From contig QANZ01045625.1 of the NCBI GenBank assembly GCA_003254925.1, forward strand, positions 29,535 through 93,534: 64,000 nucleotides of DNA. Reading direction: 5' to 3'. Position 1 is the first letter of the stretch; the number at the start of each line of letters is the position of its first letter. Source of the stretch: Chamaecrista fasciculata (taxonomy: Eukaryota; Streptophyta; Magnoliopsida; Fabales; Fabaceae). Below the pieces are notes generated by a model that was not told where the DNA came from, ran no database searches, and saw only the letters and a list, made by a program, of their open reading frames with translations. This document shows, one piece after another, positions 46,106-57,539 of this stretch. Position numbers and translations under genes: made by a program.

Positions 46106-48700
46106 CTACAATACCAAACTGTCACTAAAGGTGTGTTTAGGAATTAAGAGGGGGGAATGAGAGGGAAGTGATTGAAGGAGAAAGGATGGGAGGGGAAGGG
46201 AAGGTTATACTTTAGAAAAAGTTTATGTCACTAATTTTGATTATATATAGTTTTTGTAAAATTTATCAGCACTGAAAGGGTGTTTCAGTGGCAACATTTT
46301 GTTACCAACTTACCACTGAAACCTTCATAAACCAATATGTATCAATCGCCGCCAAAATCGACTATTGTGGAGATATTGGGAGTATCTTTAATGGTGAGTT
46401 TTGTAGATTATTTTTTTTAAAAATTTATTGCTTTGTAATATATATCATTACTAAACCTTCATCAACCAATGCACCAATTGCCACTAAGAGTGACTACAGT
46501 GAGAACTCTCAATGGCTACATTTGTTTTTCCAACAATACAAGTTCAGTAGCATCCATCCAATAAAGTATTTCAATATAAACTCAGGTTAGATGACTTGCA
46601 CAGATTTTCGTTAAGAATAGTATGAGATTCGAAATCCTATATAATAATTACTGGTATGAAGAGGAAAAATGGAAACAAATTGTACCTTCGATCCAAACGG
46701 AACACTAGAAAGAAAATTGAGGGACCCTTCATCCTTCTCCGCACAGAAGACTAAACTAAACAACACAGAACTAAGTTTAGCATTGATTGAGAAAAAGAAG
46801 ATGAGTCACTGCAAATAACTGAAATAAGCTTACCTTGTTTTTCTCCTTATGGTTGCTTCAATGAAGAAGAAGCCGCGGCAGCAACGAAGCTCTCGCTATG
46901 TTTTGTAGTGGATGTCTGCATATTCTCTCTCGCTCTCTCTCTCACCTTTTAACCCTTTAATTTTTAGGTCAAATTGCAAATTTGGTCTCATATTTTTTGT
47001 TCAATTCTCAATTTGGTCTTGTATATTCTTTTATTGTACTTTTGGTCTCATATCTTTGTAAAAGTTTTCAATTTGATCCCATATAATTTTTTGTCTTATG
47101 GGTCAGGTTGGAGAATTGGTTCCATATCTTTTTTAAAAGGTTCTATTGTTAGTTTCACTTGACCCGAATATATTGGACCAATTATGCATCTGATTCAAAG
47201 ATATGAGACCAATTCTACATTTGATTCAAAGATATGAGACTAAATCTACAAAAAAAAGGACCGAATTAGGACCTAAACAAAAAAAATAGGACAAAAAATG
47301 TAACAAAAAAGATACCGGACCAAATTGGGAACTGAGCAAAAGATATAAGACCAAACTTGCATTTTGGTCTTTTTTTTATTTGAAAAATTAATCATTTGGT
47401 CCTTGTAATTTGCGTCAATTTTGAATATGGTCCCTATAGTTTCATTTTGTTTAAATTGGCTCTTATATTTGGATAAGAGTTAATCATTTAGTCCTTGTTA
47501 TTTTGACTAATTATAAAACTTTTAAAATGTTGCTAATTTGTGCTGATATGTAAATATAAGTTGGATTATATTTATCATTGACTTCAAATCTCTTTTTTCA
47601 AACTTACACTCTGAAATTTTTCTTCCTTCTATCACCATAGATGAAATTTTACAAGGGACTGAGCATGGAATTCAAATCCAACTCAGTATCACAAAGTCTC
47701 ATCCATCACCGTGTGAGGCTTTTAACTCATTGGCCTCCAACTCTCTTTTGCTAAGAGAAAAAAAATATAATATACTTGGTAAATTTTTGAAGGAAGTCAT
47801 TTAGGAGAGAAAAATAAATAAGGAAGTGAGTTAAAGGAAATTCCTTATTCCTCCCTCACCTGGAAAAATCCCTTTTCCTTCTCCTAACAAGATTATGAAA
47901 CATTTGCTAGAAAAAGAAAATAATGGGCTGTATATTCGCCATGGATTTCAAATAAAACTAGTACAGAAATAAAAGAGTACCGAGTAACATGGGTCAGTAT
48001 CTAAGATTTTGTCAATTGAAGCAATTACTTGAGAATGAAGGATTATGATGTTATTATAAAAAAGTGTTAGTGAGATTTATGGTTTCGAAAAAAAAAAAGT
48101 GGCATAGCAGTTTTTGATTGAGGGTTTTGATTTCTTATTATTTAATGAGCATAATATGATGCAATCATGCAAAGTTGGAATTTTGCAAGAAACTGTGGTT
48201 GAATATAGAAGTGGAACAAAAATGCAGCCGAGGAGGGAATTGACATTTGCTTCTGTAATTTGGGATATACTTGAGCCATCTCTTGTTCTTTTGGTTCTAG
48301 CCATACTTCCTGTAAATATTCTGAAATAGAAATAATTTCATAGGAAAAATTTAAAATAAAGATAAATAAATAAACTTTAAAGAGGTAAAATTCTTCATCC
48401 AAATTAAAAAAACAAAACAAAAAAGCTACTAATGGTGGACCAATGGTCAAATGAGTAGAAACTAGAAACTAAAATAGTCCAAGTCTTGTGGTCATCGGAT
48501 TATTTAGTGAAGTCATCAATCAACTTTACATGGAGCAATTGAATGTAATGCGTTTTCAAATTTCATGGTTTCTTCATAATTCCTTTACATATTGAATAAA
48601 AAGAAACAAAACAAGCACCAATAATATAATAACCAGTATTAGAATAAAGACACAAAAATCTAAATTTAGCTTTGTGGTGCTAATGAAGTCTAGATAAAAA
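46106..48700. other. Spacer between copies C and D
   Basis: 46260-46800 is the CACTA-like block shared with other spacers; it contains the empty target site of the TRIM (cagaactaagtttag). 46860-46920 has a short GC-rich piece also seen at about 35010-35080. 47380-47690 is repeated at 54170-54430. 48262-48700 is repeated at 56748-57140. No gene; open frames here are not convincing. Confidence 0.5.
46967..47369. mobile_element. Long-TIR foldback element, 'GGTCTCATATC' family (copy 3)
   Basis: It starts GGTCAAATTGCAAATTTGG and ends as the inverse (ccaaacttgcattttggtc). Inverted 'ggtctcatatcttt' units fill both arms. Confidence 0.5.
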
Positions 48701-48846
48701 AACAAGTGAATTAAATTGGCCAACCCAAATGATAAGGCTGAAGTCCATTCACTCTCAGGAAAACAGAGCACTTGAAAAAAAAGTCTTAAGGACAATTAGC
48801 CTACTTAATCCCATCGTATTGGCATCAAGGATCTAACATCAAAGCA

Positions 48847-51800
48847 ATGGGTTTCTCTTACACAAAAGCCTGCTTCTCTGTTTTCATCATATTCTGCAGC
48901 TACACTTTTGAATTAGGCACAGCCACAAACACCATCTCATCATCTCACTTCATCAAGGATTCTGAAACTATTAGCTCTAATGGAAGATTGTTCACTTTGG
49001 GATTCTTCAACCCTCCAAATTCTAAAAACCGCTATGTTGGAATTTGGTACATCACCAAATCTGCTGTTGTATGGGTTGCTAACAGAAACCAACCATTGAG
49101 GGATTCTTCTGGGGTCGTTACAATATCTGAAGATGGCAATCTTGTGGTGTTGAATGGACAGAAGCAAATCATTTGGTCATCAAACGTCTCAAATATTGCA
49201 GCTGGTACTACTACAACTTGCCAGCTTTTGGATTCTGGAAACCTTGTGCTGCTTGATAACTCTACAAGAACCACCATATGGCAAAGTTTTGAGCATCCTT
49301 CAGATACATACTTGCGGAATATGAAACTTACTAGCAACAAAAGAACAGGTGAGAGAATGAAGTATACATCATGGAAAACTCCATCTGATCCATCCATTGG
49401 GAATTTCTATATGAGTCTTCAAAGACTAACTGTTCCTGAAATATTCATATGGAATGGAACTCGTCCACACTGGCGCAGTGGTCCGTGGAATGGTCAAATC
49501 TTCGTGGGGCAATCATGGACGGGTCAAGCATATAATAGAGGTGCCAATATGGTATTTGAGGGGGACGGAACTGTTTATTATTTTTACACTGGGTTAGATG
49601 GCTATGAAACAGAAGCTTTCTATTTCTTGAATTCAGAAGGCAAAATAGTGCAAACTGATTGGGATGAAGCCAAGAAGGAGTGGCAATTCATCTATACACA
49701 ACCAAATTCAAGTTGTGATGTGTATGGAACATGTGGGGCATTTGGAAGTTGCAACTCAGAGAGTTCACCAATATGTAAGTGTTTGAGAGGGTTTGAACCA
49801 GCAAATAGAGAAGAATGGAATAGACAAAACTGGATAAGTGGTTGTGCAAGAAGGACGGCTCTGCAATGTGAGAGAGTCAGAAATGAGACTGCAGATGGAA
49901 AAGAAGATGGGTTTTTGAAACTGCAGAATGTTAAAGTGCCAGATTATGTAGAATGGTCATCTGTTTCAGAAGATAATTGCAGAAGCCAATGCTTGGAAAA
50001 TTGCTCTTGTTCAGCATATTCATATGACAATCAGATTGGTTGTATGTCATGGAGTGGCAATCTGACTGACATACAACAGTTCTCAGAAGGAGGACTTGAA
50101 CTATTTATTAGAGTGGCTTATTCAGATCTTGGTATGTTAATTTTGAGCTCTTAGAATACTTGAAATTTAATTCTCTAAAATATTCATATTTATATGTTTG
50201 GATTGAACTTTCTTCTATCTTCCTTTGTTTTTGCTGAATTTAGATAAGGAGGGAGACGAGAATCACATGATTCTTATCATTGTGATTACTGTAATAATAG
50301 GAGGAACTATTGTCATTGTCACTTCTGTATACCTGTTATGGAAATGGAGAGCTAAGAACTCAGGTACCATGACATTTTAGATAGTCTTAATAATTTCAAT
50401 TGCAGACATTTTTGTTTCATTATAAATGTTATAGAACAATTTGGATCTCCAAAGGATCTTTCTACTTGAAGGCATTTACAGATGCAACCTCAATATAGAA
50501 CATTATTATGTATTTTTTTTTTTTTATAAAAAAGGAGGAAAAACTAATGGTTCTTGTTAATTAACAGAGGTGAAGCATAGGCTGAAAAAAACAAGTGACC
50601 ATGTGATGGGAGAAATTTCAAAAGTTAAACTCCAAGAGCTTTTGACATATGATTTTGAAAAGGTAGCAAAAGCAACTGACAACTTTCACTTGTCTAATAA
50701 ACTTGGGCAAGGCGGTTTTGGACCCGTTTATAAGGTATATTTATTCAAAGAATTAAAGAATTAAGGCTTGATGATTTCCAATGTCATTGTGCATAATTGT
50801 TGTTTCTTTGTATTTTTCCCAGGGAAAACTGCAAGATGGCCAGAACATAGCAGTTAAGAGACTTTCAAGAGTATCTAGACAAGGGCTAGAGGAATTTATG
50901 AATGAGGTTATTGTTATTTCCAAGCTTCAACACCGCAATCTTGTGAGACTTCTAGGTTGCTGTATTGAACATGAAGAAAAGATGTTGATATATGAGTACA
51001 TGCCAAATAAAAGTTTGGATGCACTTATTTTCGGTTGGTTCTCTTTAACTATCTTTTCCATTTGTCATATCTGATTGACAACTTTATACTTCTCACCATC
51101 CAACATATTTTGATTGGAAAAACGATGAGAAAAAAGAAATACTTGTAAACTGATTATTGTCTTAAACCTGTTAATGTTTGATATTTGTTTTTTTCAGAAC
51201 AAATATAACCCTTCCTCTTCGTTTTGTAGATCCACCTGAGCATAAACATCTAGATTGGCAGAAATGCTTTGCTATAATTGAAGGAGTAGCTCGAGGGATT
51301 CTTTATCTTCATAAAGATTCTAGAATAAAAATTATACATAGAGATCTGAAGGCAAGTAATATCTTGCTAGATGAGAATATGACTCCAAAAATATCGGATT
51401 TTGGTATGGCTCGAATATTTGGACAGAGTGAAGATCAAGCTAATACTAGAAGAATTGTTGGAACATAGTAAGTATTAATTCCCTTGTGTCATAATAAATG
51501 AAGATGGACATATTCATACAATGTTGTCTCAACCACCTAATACATTCAATATTCAACTACTCAACAACATAATTAATATATATAAGAACCAAATACTGAA
51601 CAATTAACTTAATAAATGAAGATGGACATATTCATTTTTCTCAAGCTTTAAGAATTGATTGTCTTGTTTTAAAAATGCAGTGGATATATGTCTCCAGAAT
51701 ATGCTATGGAAGGGTTATTTTCCGAGAAATCTGATGTATTCAGCTTTGGAGTTTTACTACTAGAGATTGTTAGCGGAAGAAGAAACTCTAGCTTCTATAA

Positions 51801-52254
51801 CAATGAGTATTCTCTCAGCCTATTAGGATTTGTAAGTCTCGAAAATTATTGGCCTAGGATCCATTATTTGTTGCCAATATAAGTTTAAGTTTCAAGCCTC
51901 TAATGCTGATACTCATGCCTCCTTTTTTTTTTCTTCCTTTTAATTTAGGCATGGAAACTATGGAATGAAGAGAATGTGATAGCATTAATAGATCCTAAAA
52001 TATTTGATTCAAACCTGGAGAAGGATATTTTGAGGTGCATACACATAGGACTTCTGTGTGTGCAAGAGGTTGCAAGAGAGAGACCCAATATGAGCACTGT
52101 GGTTTCTATGCTGTGTAGTGAGATTCAAAACCTTCCTCCCCCTGGAAAACCTGCATTCATCCAGTGTCAGAGCATGCTGAGGTCAATTTCTTTCCGGGAA
52201 AATATAGCATTCTCCAATAATAGTGTCAGTATGACAGACTTACAAGGGAGATAG
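48847..52254 (+). CDS. G-type lectin S-receptor-like serine/threonine kinase, copy D (intact)
   Basis: Exons: 48847-50131, 50244-50363, 50568-50734, 50823-51033, 51230-51467, 51681-51831 and 51949-52254; joined in frame, 825 residues (one codon more than B and C, in the B-lectin domain at the NIAAGTTTT stretch). It has the same architecture: signal peptide, B-lectin, S-locus glycoprotein, EGF-like and PAN domains, transmembrane helix ([16 protein letters not shown]) and kinase. [30 protein letters not shown] and MSPEY are all present. The ectodomain differs most from its sisters between the two W-rich motifs ([16 protein letters not shown]), which could reflect changed recognition. Intron 5 carries an extra segment bounded by direct repeats (51492-51635). 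Ends [10 protein letters not shown]. Confidence 0.93.
51492..51635 (+). repeat. Insertion in copy D intron 5 bounded by 26-bp direct repeats
   Basis: The sequence 'taataaatgaagatggacat'+'attcat' occurs at 51492-51517 and 51610-51635, with about 92 bp between. The other copies lack this segment, so it is a local duplication or filler insertion specific to copy D. It does not affect splice sites. Confidence 0.65.
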
Positions 52255-52384
52255 CTACAATACCAAACTGCTACAAAGGGTATGTTTGGGAATTAAGAGG
52301 GGAATGTAAGGGAAGTGATTAAAGTAGAAATGAAGGGAGGAGAATGGAAGTTTTACCTTCCATATGTCTTCCCAATGATGTAAT

Positions 52385-52506
52385 TAGGGTACCAAAAATG
52401 TCACTTTTGAAAGAACAGGGTACCAAAATGTTAACGGTGTAAAAAACAGGGTACCAAAGTGAAATCGGTCCATAGAATAAGGTACCAAAGTGTAATTTAC
52501 TCTAAA
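52385..52506 (-). repeat. End of a GGTACC-repeat TIR-type transposon
   Basis: Four spaced 'agggtaccaaa' units ending in 'gtaatttact', the inverse of the GGTAAATTACA-type ends at 1494, 44058 and 63606. Truncated; no partner arm seen. Confidence 0.4.
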
Positions 52507-52969
52507 TTTTATTATTAGTTCACTAGTAGTACTCTTCTAAAGAATTTTTTTATAGTAGTGGTTCAGATATATCAAAGAATATATCGAAAAAAGTGAAAAT
52601 ATAGAATAGACTTATATTTAATATGACTCTCACACCCTCAAAATTTTACAAAAGAATTAAACATAATATTTTAGATTTTGTGATGTTTTTCCAAAATCAA
52701 ATTAGATAGTCTTAAAAGACTATTGAAGGTAATATTAGATACTATTTATGGTATGTAAGTATCGAAAATTCAACCCATGTGGATTAGAAAATCAAAGCCT
52801 TGTCAATAAAACTATAAAAGTAAATTCTGTAAGTTAAAAATTTAAAATTTAGCTTTACTTAATTGAAAAAATAAATAAAAGAAGTGATTTAAACACACAA
52901 CTTGCTTAACTTGCGAGTCAAGTAATCAGATTGTTTTGGACATATTTTTAAGTGAGCTCATTCACTCTA

Positions 52970-53036
52970 ATTGATAAGGCTGAAGTCCATTCACTCTCAG
53001 GAAATTAGTACACTTGAAAGAAAAGTCTCAAGAAAG
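52970..53036 (+). pseudogene. Leader-only remnant of an S-domain kinase unit
   Basis: 'tgataaggctgaagtccattcactctcagg' and 'agtacacttgaaagaaaagtctcaag' match the conserved leader of copies A-D, but the following sequence is promoter-like DNA of the next fragment, not a coding exon. A broken duplicate. Confidence 0.55.
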
Positions 53037-53040
53037 ATAG

Positions 53041-53543
53041 CCCTGTTCTTCTATTCTGTCTATTTAGTAAAGTTATCAACATTAAATGGCACAGTTGAAT
53101 ATATGGCCCTTTCATATTTCATCGCTTTCTTTTCTGTTACTATTTCTTCATTTACCTTGAAAGAAATATCAGTTTGATTAATATGATAAAAGCAAACATG
53201 CAAATATAATGATGAGTATAAGAACTATACCACATAGTATAAGACTAAAAGTACCCATTTATATATAGCACCAACTATATATAACAGGGAGGCATACGTA
53301 TTTAATTAAAAAGACTTGATTGGCCAACTTATATGATAAGGCAGAAGTGCATTGACAGTGAAGTAAAACTGTATCCCTGAAGAAAAAAAATTCAATAAAA
53401 AAGGGCAGAAAAATTCATTGCATTGGCAACAACAATTTTACATCTCAGAGCAATGGGATTCATCTCTTACACAAAATCATGCTTCTCTCTTTTCATCATA
53501 TTCTGTAGCTACTGTTTTCAACTAGGCACATCCACAAACAATG
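53041..53543 (+). pseudogene. Truncated S-domain kinase, signal-peptide fragment (copy E)
   Basis: 53041-53180 matches the upstream region of copy A (23774-23910). From ATG 53453 the frame reads MGFISYTKSCFSLFIIFCSY and ends at GTSTNN, about 28 residues, where homology to the sister genes stops. An LTR follows immediately, and beyond it the sequence is the downstream spacer repeat, so the whole gene body is missing. Confidence 0.8.
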
Positions 53544-53714
53544 TGTTGGACTAAATTTTGATATAATTAATTATTTATGTTTTTGATAATTTGCAAAAAT
53601 TTTGTTTAACTATGTGTTTGGACTATATTGCAACATCTGTTATCTTTTATCAAACACAGGGACTAATCTGCAACTTCTGAATATATTTCTGTCCNACTAT
53701 CTTATTTTCTAACA
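53544..53714 (+). mobile_element. Solo LTR (or gap-collapsed LTR element) with CAATG duplication
   Basis: It begins TGTTGGACTAAATTTTG and ends TTTTCTAACA, flanked by CAATG (53539-53543 and 53715-53719). At 171 bp it looks like a solo LTR, but the single N at 53695 could hide unassembled internal sequence. Confidence 0.65.
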
Positions 53715-53915
53715 CAATGTATCAATGGCCGCCAAAAGTGACTATAGTGGAGGTATTGGGAGTACATTTAGTGGTGAGTTTTGTAGTTTATTTTTTAACA
53801 TTTATTGTTTTGCAGTATATATCATCACTACAGTGAGGACTCTCAGTGGCGACATTTGTTTTGCCAACTATACAAGTTCAGTAGCATCCATCCAACAAAG
53901 TATTTCAATATAAGA

Positions 53916-54168
53916 GTCCCCTATCTTTTCTAAAAGGCTCCATCCTTAGTTCCACTTGACCAAAAAATATTGGATCAATTTTGCATTTGATTCAAAGATA
54001 TGAAACTAATTCTACATCTAACCCAAAGGTATGAGACTAAATCTACAAAAAAAAAATATATAGGACCAAATTAGGACCTAAACAAAAAATATAGGACAAA
54101 AAATGTAACATACCGGACTAAATTGGGAACTGAGCAAAAGATATGAGACCAAATTTGCACTTTGATCT
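53916..54168. mobile_element. Half of a 'GGTCTCATATC' foldback element (copy 4)
   Basis: It corresponds to the central and right part of the element at 46967-47369; the left arm is missing. It is part of a larger duplicated spacer. Confidence 0.45.
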
Positions 54169-54528
54169 TTTTTTATTTGAAAAATTAATCATTTGGTCCC
54201 TGTAATTTGCCTCAATTTTGAATATGGTCCCTATAGTTTCATTTTGTTTAAATTGGCTCTTATATTTGGATGAGTTAAACATTTAGTCCTTGTTATTTTG
54301 GTATGTAAATATAAGTTGGATTATATTTTTATCATTTACTTCAAATCTCTTTTTTTCAAACATACACTCTGAAATTTTTCTTCCTTCTATCATCATAGAT
54401 GAAATTTTACAAGGAGCTGAGCATGAAATTTAAGTTTAGACTTAGGATATACTTGAGCCATTGTTATGAAGGTATTAAGTGTTAGGTCCCTAAAACTCAG
54501 ATACCACGTGTTGGCGCGGGCCCAAAAT

Positions 54529-55040
54529 GCTCTGATACCCACTTGTTGGAAATAATTGTTCCAATGAAACAAAATAAAATAGTAGACATGAGAAATTTAG
54601 CGTGGTTCGGCTTAAGCCTACATCCACAGTCAAAGATGGCCAACAATATCTCAGTAATAAGAAATAGAGTATACAAAGTGACTTCACACTCACATATCCC
54701 AAATCCCAAATACACCCAAAGATATCTCACAATATCTCACACAAAAGTGTATCAAATATACAAAATAGCCTCACACAAAACACTACTCACAAACACAACT
54801 CAATACCCATGAATTGCTAAATTGATGCACACAAAGCATCCTAAATTGATGCACCACAAATCACAAATTGGTGCCCCAAAACCACCCAAAAGGATGCATG
54901 CCTACACACACCCCATGACCACCAAATGGGTGGATACCAATTCCACACCTCCATGCTCCAAACGTCCCTTCTCTTATAAAGGCAATAGATAATTATATTT
55001 AATTATCAACTTGATCAAATGTCATTAGAAGAGGAGGTGG
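54529..55040 (-). mobile_element. LTR remnant with primer-binding-site-like flank
   Basis: GCTCTGATACCCA (54529-54541), the complement of a TGGGTATCAGAGC primer-binding site, precedes a repeat starting TGTTGGAAATAATTG at 54544. The interior has the 'agcgtggttcggcttaagcctac' motif common in plant copia LTRs. The far end was not fixed and no internal coding region remains. Confidence 0.45.
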
Positions 55041-55099
55041 CGGCTAGCATGATCAAGTTCAATTTGATCACCGGATTCAAATGGTTCATGAATGTTTGA

Positions 55100-56540
55100 T
55101 CTGACCATATTTCATCATATATTTTAGTGACATTTTATATTCATTTGGGATTCATTTGCATGCCTTTATGTCCCTTTATGATGAAATATGATGCCTTGAG
55201 GTTTGAGGATTATTTGGACTATTTTGTGAGTAATGGAGTGGTTTTCTCGGGTTTAATCTTTATTATTTGATTAATCCTCTTTATCCTGAGAATTCACTTA
55301 GTTTCTCGATGTTCTTGATAGGTTTTGATGAAGTCCAAAATGTTGAAATACTTCAAGGAAGGCTTAGGGATGCTTGGAGACGAGTCAAGGACCAAACCGA
55401 GAAGAATCAAAGTTGCAGGAAAAACCGCTGTGGAAACCACCGCGGGCAAGGCCGCGGCGGGTCTCTCTGGAAATCTTGCCGCGAAAACCGCCGCCATGCA
55501 TAGTCGCGGTGGGTCCCGCGGCGGGTTTGCGATAACTTATAATTAGTTAGGCCCAAGCCCGATTTTGATGATTCTGACCTAGATTTTCTTGGAATAAGCC
55601 GAAATTTACATATATGAGGGGTCTGGAGGTCAGTTGGAGGCGAGACACTTGCTGAGAGAGAGTTTTACATATTCCGTATCTCGGTGATCCGATATTCTTA
55701 TCGTGTGAAGCTTTTCTTGGGATCATGGCAGCCAATTCTGAAGTTGTTCATCTGTCAACCATGAGCGGCTAAACACTCATACCAGGAGGAGCATTGGAGT
55801 AAAGCATGAACTAGGGTTTCACCATTAGAGAGTTTTTCTCACACTAGAATTAGGATTTTACTTTATTGTTCTTGATTTCTAGTTGGACCTGAGAACTGTT
55901 TGTGAATTCTGATTCTTGATTAAGAACTTGGTTTTATTTCTTTAATTATAACTTAATTGTAACCCTTTGAGTGAATGCTAGTTTGGTTATAATTATAGGT
56001 ATATAGCTTTGACAATGGTATTTGTTATAAAGATTATGTTTCTTGATCTTCTTTATCATCAATTGAATGAAGGTTTTCAGTTCTTGTTATGATTTATCTT
56101 GTTTAAGGTATTTTCATGATAATATTGTTAACATAGGTCATTGAGTTATTAGTGACTACCTTAGGATGATTTGTGTGAGAAGCTCCATTTATCTTTAGTA
56201 GTGATGATTGCTTGATCCAATTGCTCTGTCGGGTACTCTCTCAACTTGCTTAATCCATTAATTCATCGTTATTGTCTTTCAATTCGGTCTTTCAATCAAA
56301 AACCCCAAGAATATTATTACTTTATTTAATTATTGTTTTAGGTCATAGACAAACAATCAAAGAACAAATTTCCTTCGCTTTCACCCGATTAGTGATAACT
56401 TGGTATCGTTTGCATTTAAACTTTGCAAAAGAGTTCCTCGAGAGATCGACTCGGATTGCACCACTATAGTGCATTTAATTCCGGTATTTTTGGCCACCTA
56501 ACGACGGGTGTGATCAATGTTCAAGGTCTAAGATTGTGGG
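55100..56540. other. Probable retrotransposon-derived non-coding DNA with CCGCGGC-rich patch
   Basis: 55420-55530 is a GC-rich patch of repeated 'ccgcggcgggt/ccgccg' motifs in otherwise AT-rich DNA. 56390-56470 resembles the end of a plant LTR ('gagttcctcgagagatcgactcggatt'). No gag, pol or boundaries recognised. The segment 54463-56729 is bounded by similar sequences (see findings). Confidence 0.3.
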
Positions 56541-56744
56541 CTCATTAGTTGGCAAGATAAGCTAGCTTGCAATCACCATAATCTCTAAGGTCAAAAATTG
56601 AGGGCTTAATCTTAATCCTCTCCAAGGTCAAAAATATAGGCTTGAATTTAATTCCATCAAATTTCACATTAAGCAAGATAACATGCATACAGGAGGAAAC
56701 TCAAAAGTAAGTTCCCATTGGATCTACATTTAAGTTTTCGTTTA

Positions 56745-57235
56745 GACTTGGGATATACTTGAGCCATCTCTTGTTCTTTTTGTTCTAGCCATACTTCCTG
56801 TAAATATTCTGAAATAGAAATAATTTCATAGGAAAAATTTAAAATAAAGATAAATAAATCAACTTTAAAGAGGTAAAATTCTTCATCCAAATTAAAAAAA
56901 AAACAAAAAGTTACTAATGGTGGACCAATGGTCAAATGAGTAGAAACTAGAAACTAAAATAGTCCAAGTCATCAATCAACTTTACATGGAGCAATTGAAT
57001 GTAATGCATTTTCAAATTTCATGGTTTCTTCATCATTTCTTTATATATTGAATAAAAAGAAACAAAACAAGCACCAATAATATAAAAACCAGTATTAGAA
57101 TAAAGACACAAAAATCTAAATTTAGCTTTGTGGTGCTGATGAACTTGACCATTCCCTACTAAGAAAATTATGGACTCATTTCGGGATGAAGTCTAAATAA
57201 AAAACATGTGATCTAAATTGGCCAACTGTTAGGAA
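56745..57235 (+). pseudogene. Promoter-only remnant of an S-domain kinase unit (copy F)
   Basis: 56748-57140 is a close copy of 48262-48680 upstream of copy D. 57145-57215 continues with the proximal promoter of copy A (about 23940-24025: 'gaccattccctactaagaaaattatg', 'gaagtctaaataaaaacatgtgatct'). No leader or coding exon follows; unrelated DNA and then the copia element come next. Confidence 0.65.
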
Positions 57236-57316
57236 TAGAAAAATAAGATGGAAAGATTGGAAGATGAAATTGATGGATGAATAGTATCGGGTTCCCTGGA
57301 GAAATGGGAAACACAT

Positions 57317-57539
57317 TAAAGGAGAATGAATATAATGATTGGCTTGCTTTATTAAATGAATAGTATTCCTATATATACATACTCAATGGATATCTGCAAC
57401 CCTAACAAACTGAGAAGGAAAATATAATACAAATAATAAATAAATGGACAGCTGTCCAAAACCAAGAGAATATCCTAACAAACTGGACACCTCACCTATA
57501 CACCTCATCAGTATACATTCTCTATTACACTCCCTATTA
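57317..57539 (-). repeat. 3' LTR of the copia element
   Basis: Identical to the 5' LTR except at 57380. The polyprotein stop codon TAA (57539-57537) is formed by the first three bases of this LTR. Confidence 0.9.

Noticed and set aside
48077-48450. Overlapping minus-strand frames upstream of copy D, repeated at 56669-56935
   Set aside because: The similarity comes from duplicated promoter DNA; the frames diverge at their ends and show no recognisable domain.
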